DNA of 64,000 nucleotides from JBPRGG01 sp051418075 (GCA_051418075.1 JBPRGG010000031.1:84661-148660); one strand, 5' to 3'; shown: positions 17,178-26,856, counted from the first letter of the stretch. The notes: a model not told the origin generated them from the letters alone. A program made the numbers and translations.

Positions 17178-18376
17178 ATAAAATAGTCATTTTTGGGGCC
17201 GGAAAAATTGGCCGTTCATTCATCGGCCAGCTGTTTAGCCGCTCTGGTTACCAGGTGGTATTCGTAGATATCAATCAACCGGTTATTGAAGCCCTGAATC
17301 AAAGGAGGTCCTATAAAGTGATCATCAAAGCTGACCAGCAGCAGGAATTATGGATTGAAAATGTAAGGGGAGTGCTGGCCACTAATCAGGAGCAGGTGAT
17401 TAATGAAATAGCTTCGGCTTCCATTATGGCATTAAGTGTTGGGAAATCCGCCTTGCCTTCAGTTATACCTCTCATAGCCCGGGGGTTGCATTTAAGACAA
17501 TCCCGGCAGCCAGGTTGGCCCCTGGACATTATTATTGCTGAGAATTTTCGCAATGGAGCTGAATACCTGGAGCAGGAGTTGGAAAGATTACTTGACCAGG
17601 GTTATCCTTTAAAGAATCTGGTAGGTTTGGTTGAAACAAGTATTGGAAAGATGGTGCCTATCATGACCCAAAAGGAATTAGAGGAAGATATCTTACAGGT
17701 ATTCGCCGAACCTTACAACACCTTGATACTGGATCAGAAGGCCTTTAAAAACCCCATTCCAAAGGTGGAAGGTTTGGCTCCCAGGCAAAACATGAAAGCC
17801 TGGGTGGATCGTAAATCTTTTGTTCATAACCTGGGCCATGCTGCTACGGCTTACCTGGGTTATCTACATCATCCTAAAGCCACTTTTATCTACCAGGTAC
17901 TGGAGGATGAGAAAGTTTATAGCCTTGTAAAGTCGGCCATGCAACAAGCTGCCGGCGTACTCAACCAAAAATATCCCGCTGAATACAACCAGGATGACTT
18001 ACAAGATCACATTGAGGACCTACTTGCCCGATTTGGCAATCGTGCATTGAAAGATACCGTTTTCAGAGTAGGGTTAGACCTGGAAAGAAAATTAGGGCCG
18101 GATGATCGGCTCTGGGGGGTGATTAATTTTGCCCGGCAATTGCAAATGCCTTATGATCACATCCTTTATGCAGCAGTGGCTGGTTATTACTTCAGGGCCA
18201 AAGATGAACAGGGAAATTTATTTCACCGAGATCAGGTATTTGCAGGACAGTTATTCCCCCGGGGATTACCATTTTTGCTAAATCATATTTCCGGATTGGA
18301 TCCGGTGGAGGATCGGGATTTAATGAACCAGGCCCTTGAAATTGATCAGCAGATCCGGTCAGGCTTTAATATTTAA
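17174..18376 (+). CDS. Mannitol-1-phosphate 5-dehydrogenase-like oxidoreductase
   Basis: This is a polyol-phosphate dehydrogenase of the mannitol dehydrogenase family (400 residues, close to MtlD length). The NAD-binding N-terminus reads IVIFGAGKIGRSFIGQL, matching the MtlD pattern. The catalytic helix is recognisable in DRKSFVHNLGHAATAYLGYL (about residues 212-231). The family oxidises hexitol phosphates to ketose phosphates, typically mannitol-1-phosphate to fructose-6-phosphate. It starts with GTG in a GTGA overlap with the E1 stop, so the two are translationally coupled. It might prefer another hexitol or pentitol phosphate. Confidence 0.82.
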   Translation: MNKIVIFGAGKIGRSFIGQLFSRSGYQVVFVDINQPVIEALNQRRSYKVIIKADQQQELWIENVRGVLATNQEQVINEIASASIMALSVGKSALPSVIPLIARGLHLRQSRQPGWPLDIIIAENFRNGAEYLEQELERLLDQGYPLKNLVGLVETSIGKMVPIMTQKELEEDILQVFAEPYNTLILDQKAFKNPIPKVEGLAPRQNMKAWVDRKSFVHNLGHAATAYLGYLHHPKATFIYQVLEDEKVYSLVKSAMQQAAGVLNQKYPAEYNQDDLQDHIEDLLARFGNRALKDTVFRVGLDLERKLGPDDRLWGVINFARQLQMPYDHILYAAVAGYYFRAKDEQGNLFHRDQVFAGQLFPRGLPFLLNHISGLDPVEDRDLMNQALEIDQQIRSGFNI

Positions 18377-18409
18377 TGAAATAAAATTTTTTAAAATATC
18401 AACAAATCT

Positions 18410-19639
18410 ATGAATGCTTTAACTACATTTCCCTCTCAGGATGAATTAAAAAGATGGTATCAAGGTCAGAATACCCGGCCTGTTTATAAAGTCAATGGAC
18501 ATTTTCACACCCCTTATTCTTTTAGCGCTTTTGAAAATATATCGGAAGTGCTGGATATGGCTGACCAGGAAAATGTAAGGGTGATCGGGATCAATGATTT
18601 TATTACCATGGATGGTTACCCGGAATTTTACGACCAGGCTCAGGCCCATAAAAAATTCCCCTTATTCAACATTGAATTCATGGGATTACTGAAAGAAGAA
18701 CAAGCCAAAGGTGACCGGGTCAATGATCCCAATAATCCCGGAAGAACTTATTTCAGTGGCAAAGGACTGGATTTTCCGGTGAAACTGACTGGTCCATCTG
18801 CAGAAAAACTTTCCAGCGTGTTTCAGGAAAGCCTGGCCCAGACCAGGAGCATGGTAGAAAAGCTAAACCAGCATTTAATAGCCAAAGAAATTGATTTTTC
18901 CCTGCCATTTGAAGATATCAAAAAAAAATATGCCAAGGAACTGGTACGGGAAAGACATATAGCCAAAGCCCTGAGAATTGAAGTTTTTGCCTATGCTGAA
19001 ACTGATGAAGAAAGGAAAAATGTGCTGGAGCAAATTTATGATGGCAAGGAAGTGAAGGTGAACATGCATGATACCGCAGCCCTGGACAATGAAATCAGAT
19101 CTAACCTGCTCAAAGCCGGAGGAGTGGCTTTTGTACCGGAAGATCCCAAGGCTTTTCTGGAAATTGAAGAAGTGATCAGGATTATTCTGGATGCCGGCGG
19201 TATACCATGTTATCCGGTGCTGCTGGATGATGCCAGGGGCAATTTCACAGAGTTTGAAAAAGACTGGGATCACCTGCATCAGCGATTAAGTAGTCTTAAT
19301 GTACATTGTATAGAGTTGATTCCGGGTCGGAATAAATATGAGATATTTAAGGAATTTGTCCAGTTTTTCCGCCAGAGAGATTACGTGATCACTTTTGGTA
19401 CCGAACATAATACCCCGGCTATGGAACCTTTAACAGTGGGATGCAGAAATGATGTGCCATTGGATGATGAGCTTTTACAGATCAACTATGAAGGAGCTAC
19501 TGTAGTAGCAGCTCATCAGTACCTGCGGGCTAAAGGAGAAACTGGTTATGTGGACCAGGATGGTAATCCCCGAAAGGACCTGATGCATGATTTTGTGCAG
19601 CTGGGAAAAGCAGTGATTGAAAAATTTGTTCAGGCCTAA
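18410..19639 (+). CDS. PHP-domain metal-dependent hydrolase
   Basis: This 409-residue protein is probably a phosphatase or hydrolase with a polymerase/histidinol-phosphatase (PHP) fold. The metal motifs are HFHTPYSFS (HxH, about residue 32), GINDF, FNIEF and FGTEHNTP near the C-terminus. It is longer than small PHP phosphatases because of an insertion at about 80-240. It lies in the middle of the ketose operon, and its TAA shares bases with the ATG of the SDR (TAATG). A role removing phosphate from, or hydrolysing, a pathway intermediate is inferred from context. I do not recognise a characterised orthologue. Confidence 0.72.
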   Translation: MNALTTFPSQDELKRWYQGQNTRPVYKVNGHFHTPYSFSAFENISEVLDMADQENVRVIGINDFITMDGYPEFYDQAQAHKKFPLFNIEFMGLLKEEQAKGDRVNDPNNPGRTYFSGKGLDFPVKLTGPSAEKLSSVFQESLAQTRSMVEKLNQHLIAKEIDFSLPFEDIKKKYAKELVRERHIAKALRIEVFAYAETDEERKNVLEQIYDGKEVKVNMHDTAALDNEIRSNLLKAGGVAFVPEDPKAFLEIEEVIRIILDAGGIPCYPVLLDDARGNFTEFEKDWDHLHQRLSSLNVHCIELIPGRNKYEIFKEFVQFFRQRDYVITFGTEHNTPAMEPLTVGCRNDVPLDDELLQINYEGATVVAAHQYLRAKGETGYVDQDGNPRKDLMHDFVQLGKAVIEKFVQA

Positions 19640-20943
19640 TGGATATTAAAATGAATGAAAACATCCTAACTATATTACCGGCACTACGCATGTTATTGTC
19701 CCAGTCTGAGCTGAAGGTATTGAAATGGCTGGAACATGATAGAGTCAGAGACTATTTTGATCAGCCCCGAAATTACCAGGGGTTTGAAACACTGGCTCAC
19801 CCACAGGATATTAATCATTGGCAATTAGCCCCACTCTGGCTGGAGGATCGGCCATCAGATGAAATGGGATCATACCTGGAATCGTCTGTGAAATCATACC
19901 AGGACAAGTTTCATTTGTTACCTCATTGTATCATCTGGGAAAATAATGGATTTATTGTAAGTGGAAAATCTGCCAAAGCCACCGATTTTTTAGCCGGGTT
20001 TTACCTTTATTTACTGGAAAAAGGTTGCGACAGGGTGCCAGATGAGCTGGATCTGATCCATGAAAATAATGGATTGATCAATGGACTGGATGAAATTTAC
20101 CTGAGTGATACCCTGCCGGGAAAAATGGAAGGAAAAATTGCTATAGTCACCGGTGGTGCTCAGGGATTTGGCAAAGGCATTGTGGAACATTTATTCCGGG
20201 AAGGAGCTAATATCATCATTGCCGATATCAACCAGGAAGTTGGGCAGGCAACAGCTGACCAAATCAATCAAAAGGAAGCCAAAAACAAAGTGGTTTTTGT
20301 GCAAACCAATATTGCAGAGCCTGAATCAGTACAAAATCTCATGATTCAATCTGTGAAAGCTTTTGGTGGATTGGATGCTTTGATCAGTAATGCCGGCGTT
20401 CTGAAAGCTGGAAGTTTGGCAGAAATGGATGAAAAATCCTTCGATTTTGTGACCAATGTCAATTACAAGGGATTTTTTCTTTGTACCAAATATGGCACCA
20501 CACCCATGAAAGTTCAGCATCAGTTTAATTCCGAACATTTTATGGATATTATCCAGATCAATAGCAAATCCGGATTGCAGGGAAGTAATAAGAATTTTGC
20601 TTACGCCGGAGGTAAATTTGGGGGGATAGGACTCACCCAGTCCTTTGCCCTGGAACTGGTAGAATACAACATCAAGGTGAATGCCATCTGTCCGGGCAAT
20701 TATTTTGAAGGGCCCCTTTGGTCAGATCCGGAAAAGGGATTGTTTGCTCAATACCTCAAGGCCGGTAAGATACCCGGTGCTAAATCTATCCAGGACGTAA
20801 AGCAGTTTTATGAAGCCAAGGTGCCTATGAAAAGAGGCTGTTACCCGGAAGATGTGATGAAAGCCATTTATTATGTGGTGGATCAGCATTATGAAACCGG
20901 CCAAGCCATACCGGTCACAGGCGGACAGGTCATGTTAAAATAA
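19639..20943 (+). CDS. SDR oxidoreductase (sorbitol-6-phosphate dehydrogenase-like) with extra N-terminal domain
   Basis: Residues about 165-434 are a classical short-chain dehydrogenase: cofactor site IVTGGAQGFGKG, LISNAGVL, catalytic serine in INSKSG, YAGGK with Y and K, and a C-terminal GGQVM. It resembles sorbitol-6-phosphate 2-dehydrogenases, which make fructose-6-phosphate. The first ~160 residues are not part of the SDR fold. They contain LPHCIIWENNGFIVSGKSAKATDF, reminiscent of the end of class II aldolase domains (as in rhamnulose-phosphate aldolase/dehydrogenase fusions), but the metal-binding histidines are not evident. The gene is coupled to the PHP gene by a TAATG overlap. Confidence 0.8.
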   Translation: MDIKMNENILTILPALRMLLSQSELKVLKWLEHDRVRDYFDQPRNYQGFETLAHPQDINHWQLAPLWLEDRPSDEMGSYLESSVKSYQDKFHLLPHCIIWENNGFIVSGKSAKATDFLAGFYLYLLEKGCDRVPDELDLIHENNGLINGLDEIYLSDTLPGKMEGKIAIVTGGAQGFGKGIVEHLFREGANIIIADINQEVGQATADQINQKEAKNKVVFVQTNIAEPESVQNLMIQSVKAFGGLDALISNAGVLKAGSLAEMDEKSFDFVTNVNYKGFFLCTKYGTTPMKVQHQFNSEHFMDIIQINSKSGLQGSNKNFAYAGGKFGGIGLTQSFALELVEYNIKVNAICPGNYFEGPLWSDPEKGLFAQYLKAGKIPGAKSIQDVKQFYEAKVPMKRGCYPEDVMKAIYYVVDQHYETGQAIPVTGGQVMLK

Positions 20944-20980
20944 AAAGCAGAAATAATCAGAAACAAAACATTTTAAATAT

Positions 20981-22243
20981 ATGAAAACCAAAGCTGTAAG
21001 ACTTTACGGGAAAAATGATTTACGACTGGAGGAATTTGATCTGCCCTCTCTCAAAGATGATGAAATTTTGGCGGAAGTAACTTCCGATAGCCTGTGTATG
21101 TCCTCATATAAAGCCACCCATCAGGGACCAGATCATAAAAGGATTCCCAATGACGTGCATGAACGACCAATAATCGTTGGCCATGAATTTGCCGGTACTC
21201 TGGTGGATGTCGGGAAAAAATGGAAGAATAAATTTAAGGAAGGCAGTAAATTTGCCATCCAGCCCGCACTTAACTACAAAGGCAGTTTGGATGCCCCGGG
21301 CTATTCCTATCACTATATTGGCGGAGATGCCACCTATGTGGTGATACCACAGGAAGTAATGGAGATGAATTGCCTTTTGGCCTATGACGGACCCGGTTTT
21401 TTTCCGGCTTCGCTGTCCGAACCCTATTCCTGCGTAGCCGGCACCTTTCACGCCCATTACCATACCCAATATGGATCTTATGTACACCACATGGGCATTA
21501 AGGAAGGCGGAAAAATGGCTATTCTGGCCGGAGCAGGCCCCATGGGCATGGCTGCCATTGATTACATCCTGCATTGCGACCGAAAACCAGCTTTCCTGTT
21601 GGTGACAGATATCAACGACGATCGGCTGGATTGGGTAAAAAAGGTGCTGCCATTGGAAGAAGCAGCTAAAAATGGTATTGAACTGGTATATCTGAATACA
21701 AGGAATGTGGATGATCCGGTAAAATATATGCGTGGCCTTACCGATGATAAAGGCTATGACGATGTGCTGGTGTTTGCCCCGGTAAAACCGGTGGTGGAGC
21801 AGGGTGATGCCTTGCTGGCTTTTGATGGCTGCCTGAATTTCTTTGCCGGGCCTTCTGATCCTAATTTCAAGGCGGAATTTAATTTCTACAATGCTCATTA
21901 TGCCTTTACCCATATCACTGCTACCAGCGGAGGTAATACCCAGGATATGATTGAATCACTGGAGATGATGTCCAAAGGCTTATTGAAGCCGGAGATCCTG
22001 GTAACCCATGTGGGCGGATTGAATGCAGTGGCTGATACTACCATTAATCTGCCAGATGTGCCGGGTGCTAAAAAACTGATGTATACCCACCTCGATTTTC
22101 CCCTGACAGCTATTGCTGATTTTGCTGAAAAAGGGAAGAATGATCCTTTATTTGCCCGGCTGGATCAATTGGTGCAAAAGAACAACGGTTTATGGTCAGT
22201 GGAGGCGGAGGAATATTTGATTAAGAACGGAAAGAAGATTTAA
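20981..22243 (+). CDS. L-sorbose-1-phosphate reductase-like MDR (zinc) dehydrogenase
   Basis: This 420-residue medium-chain dehydrogenase resembles SorE, which interconverts L-sorbose 1-phosphate and D-glucitol 6-phosphate. Catalytic zinc ligands are visible as the C in DSLCMSSYKATH, the GHEFAG motif and the E in SEPYSC. The cysteine-rich structural-zinc lobe of alcohol dehydrogenases is missing. The Rossmann fold carries ILAGAGPMGMAAID. It lies 37 bp after the SDR. Together, SorE- and SorD-type activities would convert a ketose-1-phosphate to fructose-6-phosphate. The exact sugar is inferred. Confidence 0.8.
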   Translation: MKTKAVRLYGKNDLRLEEFDLPSLKDDEILAEVTSDSLCMSSYKATHQGPDHKRIPNDVHERPIIVGHEFAGTLVDVGKKWKNKFKEGSKFAIQPALNYKGSLDAPGYSYHYIGGDATYVVIPQEVMEMNCLLAYDGPGFFPASLSEPYSCVAGTFHAHYHTQYGSYVHHMGIKEGGKMAILAGAGPMGMAAIDYILHCDRKPAFLLVTDINDDRLDWVKKVLPLEEAAKNGIELVYLNTRNVDDPVKYMRGLTDDKGYDDVLVFAPVKPVVEQGDALLAFDGCLNFFAGPSDPNFKAEFNFYNAHYAFTHITATSGGNTQDMIESLEMMSKGLLKPEILVTHVGGLNAVADTTINLPDVPGAKKLMYTHLDFPLTAIADFAEKGKNDPLFARLDQLVQKNNGLWSVEAEEYLIKNGKKI

Positions 22244-22410
22244 GGTTATTGCTTTTTTCAGTCTTCTGAATCTGAATGTTTATCCCAACAAGAGATCAAT
22301 GGGTTAAAGTCTGAAATGGATGGGGCCGTTAAAAAAAATGTTCCATTAGATTATAAAAATCTGCTTCCATTTTCTTTCTTTTTCTCCATACATCATGTGA
22401 AATATTACCT

Positions 22411-22418
22411 TATCTTTG
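22411..22418 (+). promoter_or_regulatory. Candidate Bacteroidota -7 box before transketolase
   Basis: TATCTTTG is an exact TAnnTTTG match 43 bp before the transketolase ATG, inside the 218-bp gap that breaks an otherwise tight operon. No obvious TTTG -33 element was found at the standard spacing. It suggests that transketolase, SDR and kinase can be transcribed separately. Confidence 0.4.
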
Positions 22419-22461
22419 GGCCGTCAAAAAAATTGTAAAATTTATAAAGCTTCACGTTAAC

Positions 22462-24519
22462 ATGGATAATAAAATCACTAATCTTGCTGCAGATAATATC
22501 AGGATCCTTTCCGCGGCCATGGTAGAAAAGGCTAATTCCGGTCATCCCGGCGGAGCCATGGGCGGAGCTGATTTCATTAATATTCTTTTCGCTGAATTTT
22601 TAAACTTCGATCCTTCCGATATGACCTGGCCCAACCGGGACAGATTTTTTTTAGATCCGGGACATATGTCACCCATGCTTTATTCCATTCTGACCCTTTG
22701 CGGGAAATACAGTATGGATGAACTCAAAAACTTCAGGCAATGGGGTAGTGCTACACCTGGCCATCCAGAGCTGGATGTTGAGCGTGGAGTGGAAAATACC
22801 AGCGGACCGTTGGGACAGGGTCATACCAATGCCGTAGGAGCAGCCATTACCGAAAGATTCCTGGCTGCCCGGTTTGGAGAATGGCTGAATCATAAAACTT
22901 ATGCCTTTATTTCCGATGGTGGAATCCAGGAGGAAATCTCTCAGGGTGCCGGACGCGTGGCAGGCTTCCTGGGCTTGAGCAACCTGATCATGTTTTATGA
23001 TTCCAATGATATCCAATTGTCCAGTATGACCGATGTGGTCACTGATGAAGATACCGCCAAAAAATATGAAGCCTGGGGCTGGAAAGTGATCACCATCGAT
23101 GGCAACAACGCTGATCAGATTCGTGCTTCTTTGAAGGAAGCCAATCAGGAAACAGAAAGACCTACCCTGATTATTGGAAAAACCATCATGGGGAAAGGCG
23201 CTCAAACTGAATCTGGTGAAAGTTTCGAAAAACAATCTGAGACCCATGGAATGCCTCTGACTAAAGCCGGGGGCTCTATTGAAAAAACCATCAAGAATTT
23301 AGGTGGTGACCCCAACCAACCTTTTAAAATTTTTCCGGAAGTAGAAAGCTATTACGAAGAAATCCTTCAGAAAAAGACTGAAGCGGCCCGTAAGAAAAAA
23401 GAAGAGCAGGCACAATGGGAAAAAGAAAATCCGGAGCTGGCCCAAAAATATCAAAAGTTTATTTCTGGATCAGTACCTGAAATAGATTACAGCCAGATCC
23501 AGCAAAAAGAAAATACCGCTACCAGGGGTGCCTCCGGCACCGTATTGGCCTATTACGCCAAAAATGTGGAAAACATGATTGTGGCCTCAGCCGATTTGTC
23601 CAACAGTGATAAAACAGACGGATTCCTGAAAAATACCAAACCTTTTGTAAGAGGTGATTTCTCCGGTGCTTTTCTGCAAATGGGAGTCAGTGAACTCACA
23701 ATGGCCACTATCGCCAATGGAATGGCACTGCATGGTGGCGTAATTCCTGTTTGCGGCACCTTCTTTGTCTTTTCTGACTTTATGAAGCCGGCAGTACGAT
23801 TAGCCGCTCTGATGAAGCTTCCGGTAAAATACGTCTGGACCCACGATGCTTTCCGGGTAGGGGAGGATGGACCTACCCACCAACCGGTGGAGCAGGAAGC
23901 ACAGATTCGTTTACTGGAGCAATTAAAAAACCATTCAGGAGAAATAAGCCTGTTGGCATTACGACCGGCTGATGCCCATGAAACTACCATTGCCTGGAAA
24001 ATGGCTCTGGAAAATACTTCTTCACCTACGGCTTTGTTGCTTTCCCGTCAAAATATTCCCGATGTGCCGGCCAAACCAGGTTCCAATCGCTTCCAGGATG
24101 CCCACCAGGCAGCTAAAGGAGCTTATATAGTACAACCTGTGGAAGGAGAACCTGATTTGGTTCTGGTTGCCAACGGGTCAGAAGTTGCTACCCTGGTGGA
24201 AGGAGCCAAACTTTTAACAGAGAAGAAAGGATTAAAAATTCAAATCGTTTCCGCTCCCTCAGAAGGGCTTTTCCGGTCTCAGCCACAGGAGTATCAGGAC
24301 CAGGTAATCCCCACTGGGGTGCCTGTTTTTGGATTAACAGCTGGTCTTCCGGTTAATTTAAGAGGTCTGGCAGGACCCAGGGGCAAGGTATTTGGGTTGG
24401 ATCATTTTGGCTATTCTGCTCCATATCAAGTGCTGGATACCAAATTTGGTTTTACCGGCGAAAATGTTTTTGACCAGGTAGGAATTTATTTAGAAGAATA
24501 CAACTCCGGAAAGATTTAA
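22462..24519 (+). CDS. tkt: Transketolase
   Basis: This ThDP enzyme transfers two-carbon ketol units between sugar phosphates. The 685-residue length fits a full transketolase. Recognisable motifs are AAMVEKANSGHPGGAMG, GPLGQGHTNAVG, the ThDP/Mg loop SDGGIQEEISQ...NDIQL (the usual GDG is SDG here), THDAFRVGEDGPTHQPVEQ of the pyrimidine domain and DHFGYSAP near the C-terminus. A Lys/Glu-rich linker (about 305-335) is longer than usual. Its place among ketose-phosphate dehydrogenases and a kinase suggests a dedicated catabolic copy rather than the housekeeping enzyme. Confidence 0.93.
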   Translation: MDNKITNLAADNIRILSAAMVEKANSGHPGGAMGGADFINILFAEFLNFDPSDMTWPNRDRFFLDPGHMSPMLYSILTLCGKYSMDELKNFRQWGSATPGHPELDVERGVENTSGPLGQGHTNAVGAAITERFLAARFGEWLNHKTYAFISDGGIQEEISQGAGRVAGFLGLSNLIMFYDSNDIQLSSMTDVVTDEDTAKKYEAWGWKVITIDGNNADQIRASLKEANQETERPTLIIGKTIMGKGAQTESGESFEKQSETHGMPLTKAGGSIEKTIKNLGGDPNQPFKIFPEVESYYEEILQKKTEAARKKKEEQAQWEKENPELAQKYQKFISGSVPEIDYSQIQQKENTATRGASGTVLAYYAKNVENMIVASADLSNSDKTDGFLKNTKPFVRGDFSGAFLQMGVSELTMATIANGMALHGGVIPVCGTFFVFSDFMKPAVRLAALMKLPVKYVWTHDAFRVGEDGPTHQPVEQEAQIRLLEQLKNHSGEISLLALRPADAHETTIAWKMALENTSSPTALLLSRQNIPDVPAKPGSNRFQDAHQAAKGAYIVQPVEGEPDLVLVANGSEVATLVEGAKLLTEKKGLKIQIVSAPSEGLFRSQPQEYQDQVIPTGVPVFGLTAGLPVNLRGLAGPRGKVFGLDHFGYSAPYQVLDTKFGFTGENVFDQVGIYLEEYNSGKI

Positions 24520-24601
24520 TTTTTGTTACTTCAAGGGTTTGTTTTGGTCAATAATTTGTTTATTTTGCCAGAACAAATCCTTTTTTCATTTAAATTTTTT
24601 G

Positions 24602-25327
24602 ATGATGCTTCAAGGCAAGACCGCACTTATTACCGGAGCCAGCAGGGGAATAGGGAAAGCCATTGCCTACAGGTTGGCTGGGGAAAAAGTTAACCTGGTT
24701 TTAACCGGAAGGTCAGAAGGCGAGCTGATAGAGGTGGCTGATGACCTTAAGCACCAGTATGGAGTCAGAACTATGGTCATTGTGGCTGACTTACTTAAAG
24801 AGGAAGCACCGGAAGCCATTATTGAAAAAGCCATTGATAAAACCAAACAGCTGGATTTTTTGATCAATAATGCCGGAGCTGCTTTATCCCTGGCTATTGA
24901 AAAGACAACCATAGAACGCTGGAACCTGATGATGAACCTGAATGCCCGGGCTCCCTTTTTTTTGTGTCAGGCGGCTATACCTCACCTGAGAAAATCCGAT
25001 ACTCCGGTAATTATTAATATTTCTTCAGTAGTAGGTTATAAAGGCTATATCAATCAGGCAGCCTACACAGCCTCTAAACATGCCTTGACCGGATGGACCA
25101 AAGTGCTGGCCCAGGAACTGCAGGATGAACATTTTAAGGTGCATTTGATCAGTCCGGGAGGAGTGGATACCGACCTTATCAGCGAAATGCGACCCGATCT
25201 GGATGCCAAAGCCTTAATGAATCCAACTGAAATAGCAGAAATAGTACTTTTTCTGATTAAATTTGAAGGTAAGGCTGTAATTGATGAAATTAGGGTAAGA
25301 AGGGCTGCGGGAAAACCCTGGGCCTGA
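24602..25327 (+). CDS. SDR-family oxidoreductase
   Basis: This classical short-chain dehydrogenase of about 241 residues has TALITGASRGIGKAIAYRL (cofactor binding), FLINNAGAA, the catalytic serine in INISS, YTASKHA (Y and K) and a SPGGVDTDL C-terminal segment. I start it at the ATG at 24602 (a second ATG follows at once). The frame is open further upstream from a TTG, but that adds a non-SDR hydrophobic stretch. It lies 82 bp after transketolase and 26 bp before the kinase. It may oxidise a polyol to the ketose that the kinase phosphorylates; specificity is unknown, and 3-oxoacyl reductase-like activity is an alternative. Confidence 0.85.
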   Translation: MMLQGKTALITGASRGIGKAIAYRLAGEKVNLVLTGRSEGELIEVADDLKHQYGVRTMVIVADLLKEEAPEAIIEKAIDKTKQLDFLINNAGAALSLAIEKTTIERWNLMMNLNARAPFFLCQAAIPHLRKSDTPVIINISSVVGYKGYINQAAYTASKHALTGWTKVLAQELQDEHFKVHLISPGGVDTDLISEMRPDLDAKALMNPTEIAEIVLFLIKFEGKAVIDEIRVRRAAGKPWA

Positions 25328-25353
25328 TTTTTTTTTCAAATGAATACTGAAGT

Positions 25354-26856
25354 ATGGAACAGAATTATTTTGCCATATTGGATGTAGGAAAGACTAACAA
25401 AAAGATCCTTATTTATGATGAGGATCTGAAAATAGTGGACTCTTCTTTTAAAGTATTTCCGGAAATCACAGAGAATGAAATTTTGTCTGATGACATAGAG
25501 GCCATTGGAAAGTGGTTTATACAGGAATTGAAGCATTTTGCCCAGTCCTATTCGATCAAGGTGATTTCGGTAACCACCCATGGCGCTACCTTTGTTTGCC
25601 TGGATAAACAGGGAAATCTGGCGGTGCCGGAAGTTTCTTATACCCATGACCCCGGGCCCGGTTTTGATCAAAAGTTTTATCAGCAGTTTGGAGACAGTAT
25701 TTCTATGCAGCAAAGTACAGCTACACCTGATTTTTCTGCACTGATCAACATTGCTAAAGGGATTTATTTTGTACGGGAGAAATATCCGGAGCAATTCAAA
25801 CAAGTTGATAAAATATTGAATTACCCACAATACTTTGGCTACTTATTAACCGGAAAGGCAGGGGCGGAGCCTACCTATATTGGCTGTCATACCTACCTTT
25901 GGGATTTTCACCGCAAAAATTGGTCAGCAGTAGCCCAAAAATTGGGTGTTTATCATCTTTTACCTCAAAAAATCAGTCATCCCTGGGATGTATTAGGTAA
26001 GGTAAAACCGGAGATAGCCGGAGAAACAGGTTTATCAGAAGAGACCCTGGTTACCCTTGGAATTCATGATAGCAATGCCTCTCTGATGCCTTATATTATT
26101 TCGGGTCAAGGGAATTTTGTGCTGAATTCCACCGGTACCTGGTGTGTTGTTATGCGCCAGGCTGAACAGGTTCATTTTAACCAGGAAGATTTGGGTAAAA
26201 TAGTATTTTATAATTTAAGTGCCTTTAACCAACCGGTAAAAACAGCCATATTTCTGGGTGGACTGGAATTTGATACTTATTCAAAGATATTGAGGGAAAT
26301 CAATCAAAGAGAGGATTTTCCGGCATATGACCAGGATGTTTATCAGCAGGTTGTTAAAAATCAACGTGAGTTTATACTACCCAGTATTACCAGGGGAACA
26401 GGCCAATTCCCTGAATCTGCACCCCGGGTAATTGAAGGAGATAACGTTTATGATTTTGAGACTATTGAGCAAAAAAAGGATTTTCCGGATTTTTTTAAGG
26501 ATTATGAATATGCCATGGCTGTTTTAAATATCTCCCTGGCATTACAAACCCAGGTAGCTCTGCAAAGGGTTGGTGTCAGGGATGGAATGAATATTTTTAC
26601 TGAAGGAGGATTCAGAAAAAACATAGCCTATAATGCTGTTTTAACCAGCCTGTATCCTGCTTCTGAGGTGGCAACTACCAATCTGAATGAAGCCACTGCT
26701 TTTGGAGCTGCCTTACTGGCTAAAGCAGCCCTGACCGGACAGTCCCCTAACCAATTGAAAGAGTTTTTTGAAATAGAAAAAGAGTTGACCCAACCAGTGA
26801 CTCTTAAAGGATTGGCTGAATACAGCCAAAAGTTTCATTATTTTATTGATACTTAA
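25354..26856 (+). CDS. FGGY-family carbohydrate kinase
   Basis: This 500-residue sugar kinase phosphorylates a ketose or polyol with ATP. It has the FGGY N-terminal phosphate loop (AILDVGKTNKKILIYD), LGIHDSNAS with a likely catalytic aspartate, STGTWCVVM and the C-terminal FTEGGFRKN and NEATAFGAALLA adenosine-binding motifs. The sequence is closest in feel to rhamnulokinase/fuculokinase-like members, which phosphorylate ketoses at C1; that would supply the ketose-1-phosphate for the SorE-like enzyme. It is the last gene of the cluster. Confidence 0.87.
   Translation: MEQNYFAILDVGKTNKKILIYDEDLKIVDSSFKVFPEITENEILSDDIEAIGKWFIQELKHFAQSYSIKVISVTTHGATFVCLDKQGNLAVPEVSYTHDPGPGFDQKFYQQFGDSISMQQSTATPDFSALINIAKGIYFVREKYPEQFKQVDKILNYPQYFGYLLTGKAGAEPTYIGCHTYLWDFHRKNWSAVAQKLGVYHLLPQKISHPWDVLGKVKPEIAGETGLSEETLVTLGIHDSNASLMPYIISGQGNFVLNSTGTWCVVMRQAEQVHFNQEDLGKIVFYNLSAFNQPVKTAIFLGGLEFDTYSKILREINQREDFPAYDQDVYQQVVKNQREFILPSITRGTGQFPESAPRVIEGDNVYDFETIEQKKDFPDFFKDYEYAMAVLNISLALQTQVALQRVGVRDGMNIFTEGGFRKNIAYNAVLTSLYPASEVATTNLNEATAFGAALLAKAALTGQSPNQLKEFFEIEKELTQPVTLKGLAEYSQKFHYFIDT

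Noticed and set aside
21104..21913. 269-codon frame opposite the SorE-like gene
   Set aside because: Antisense shadow; His/Ile-rich translation without family signature.
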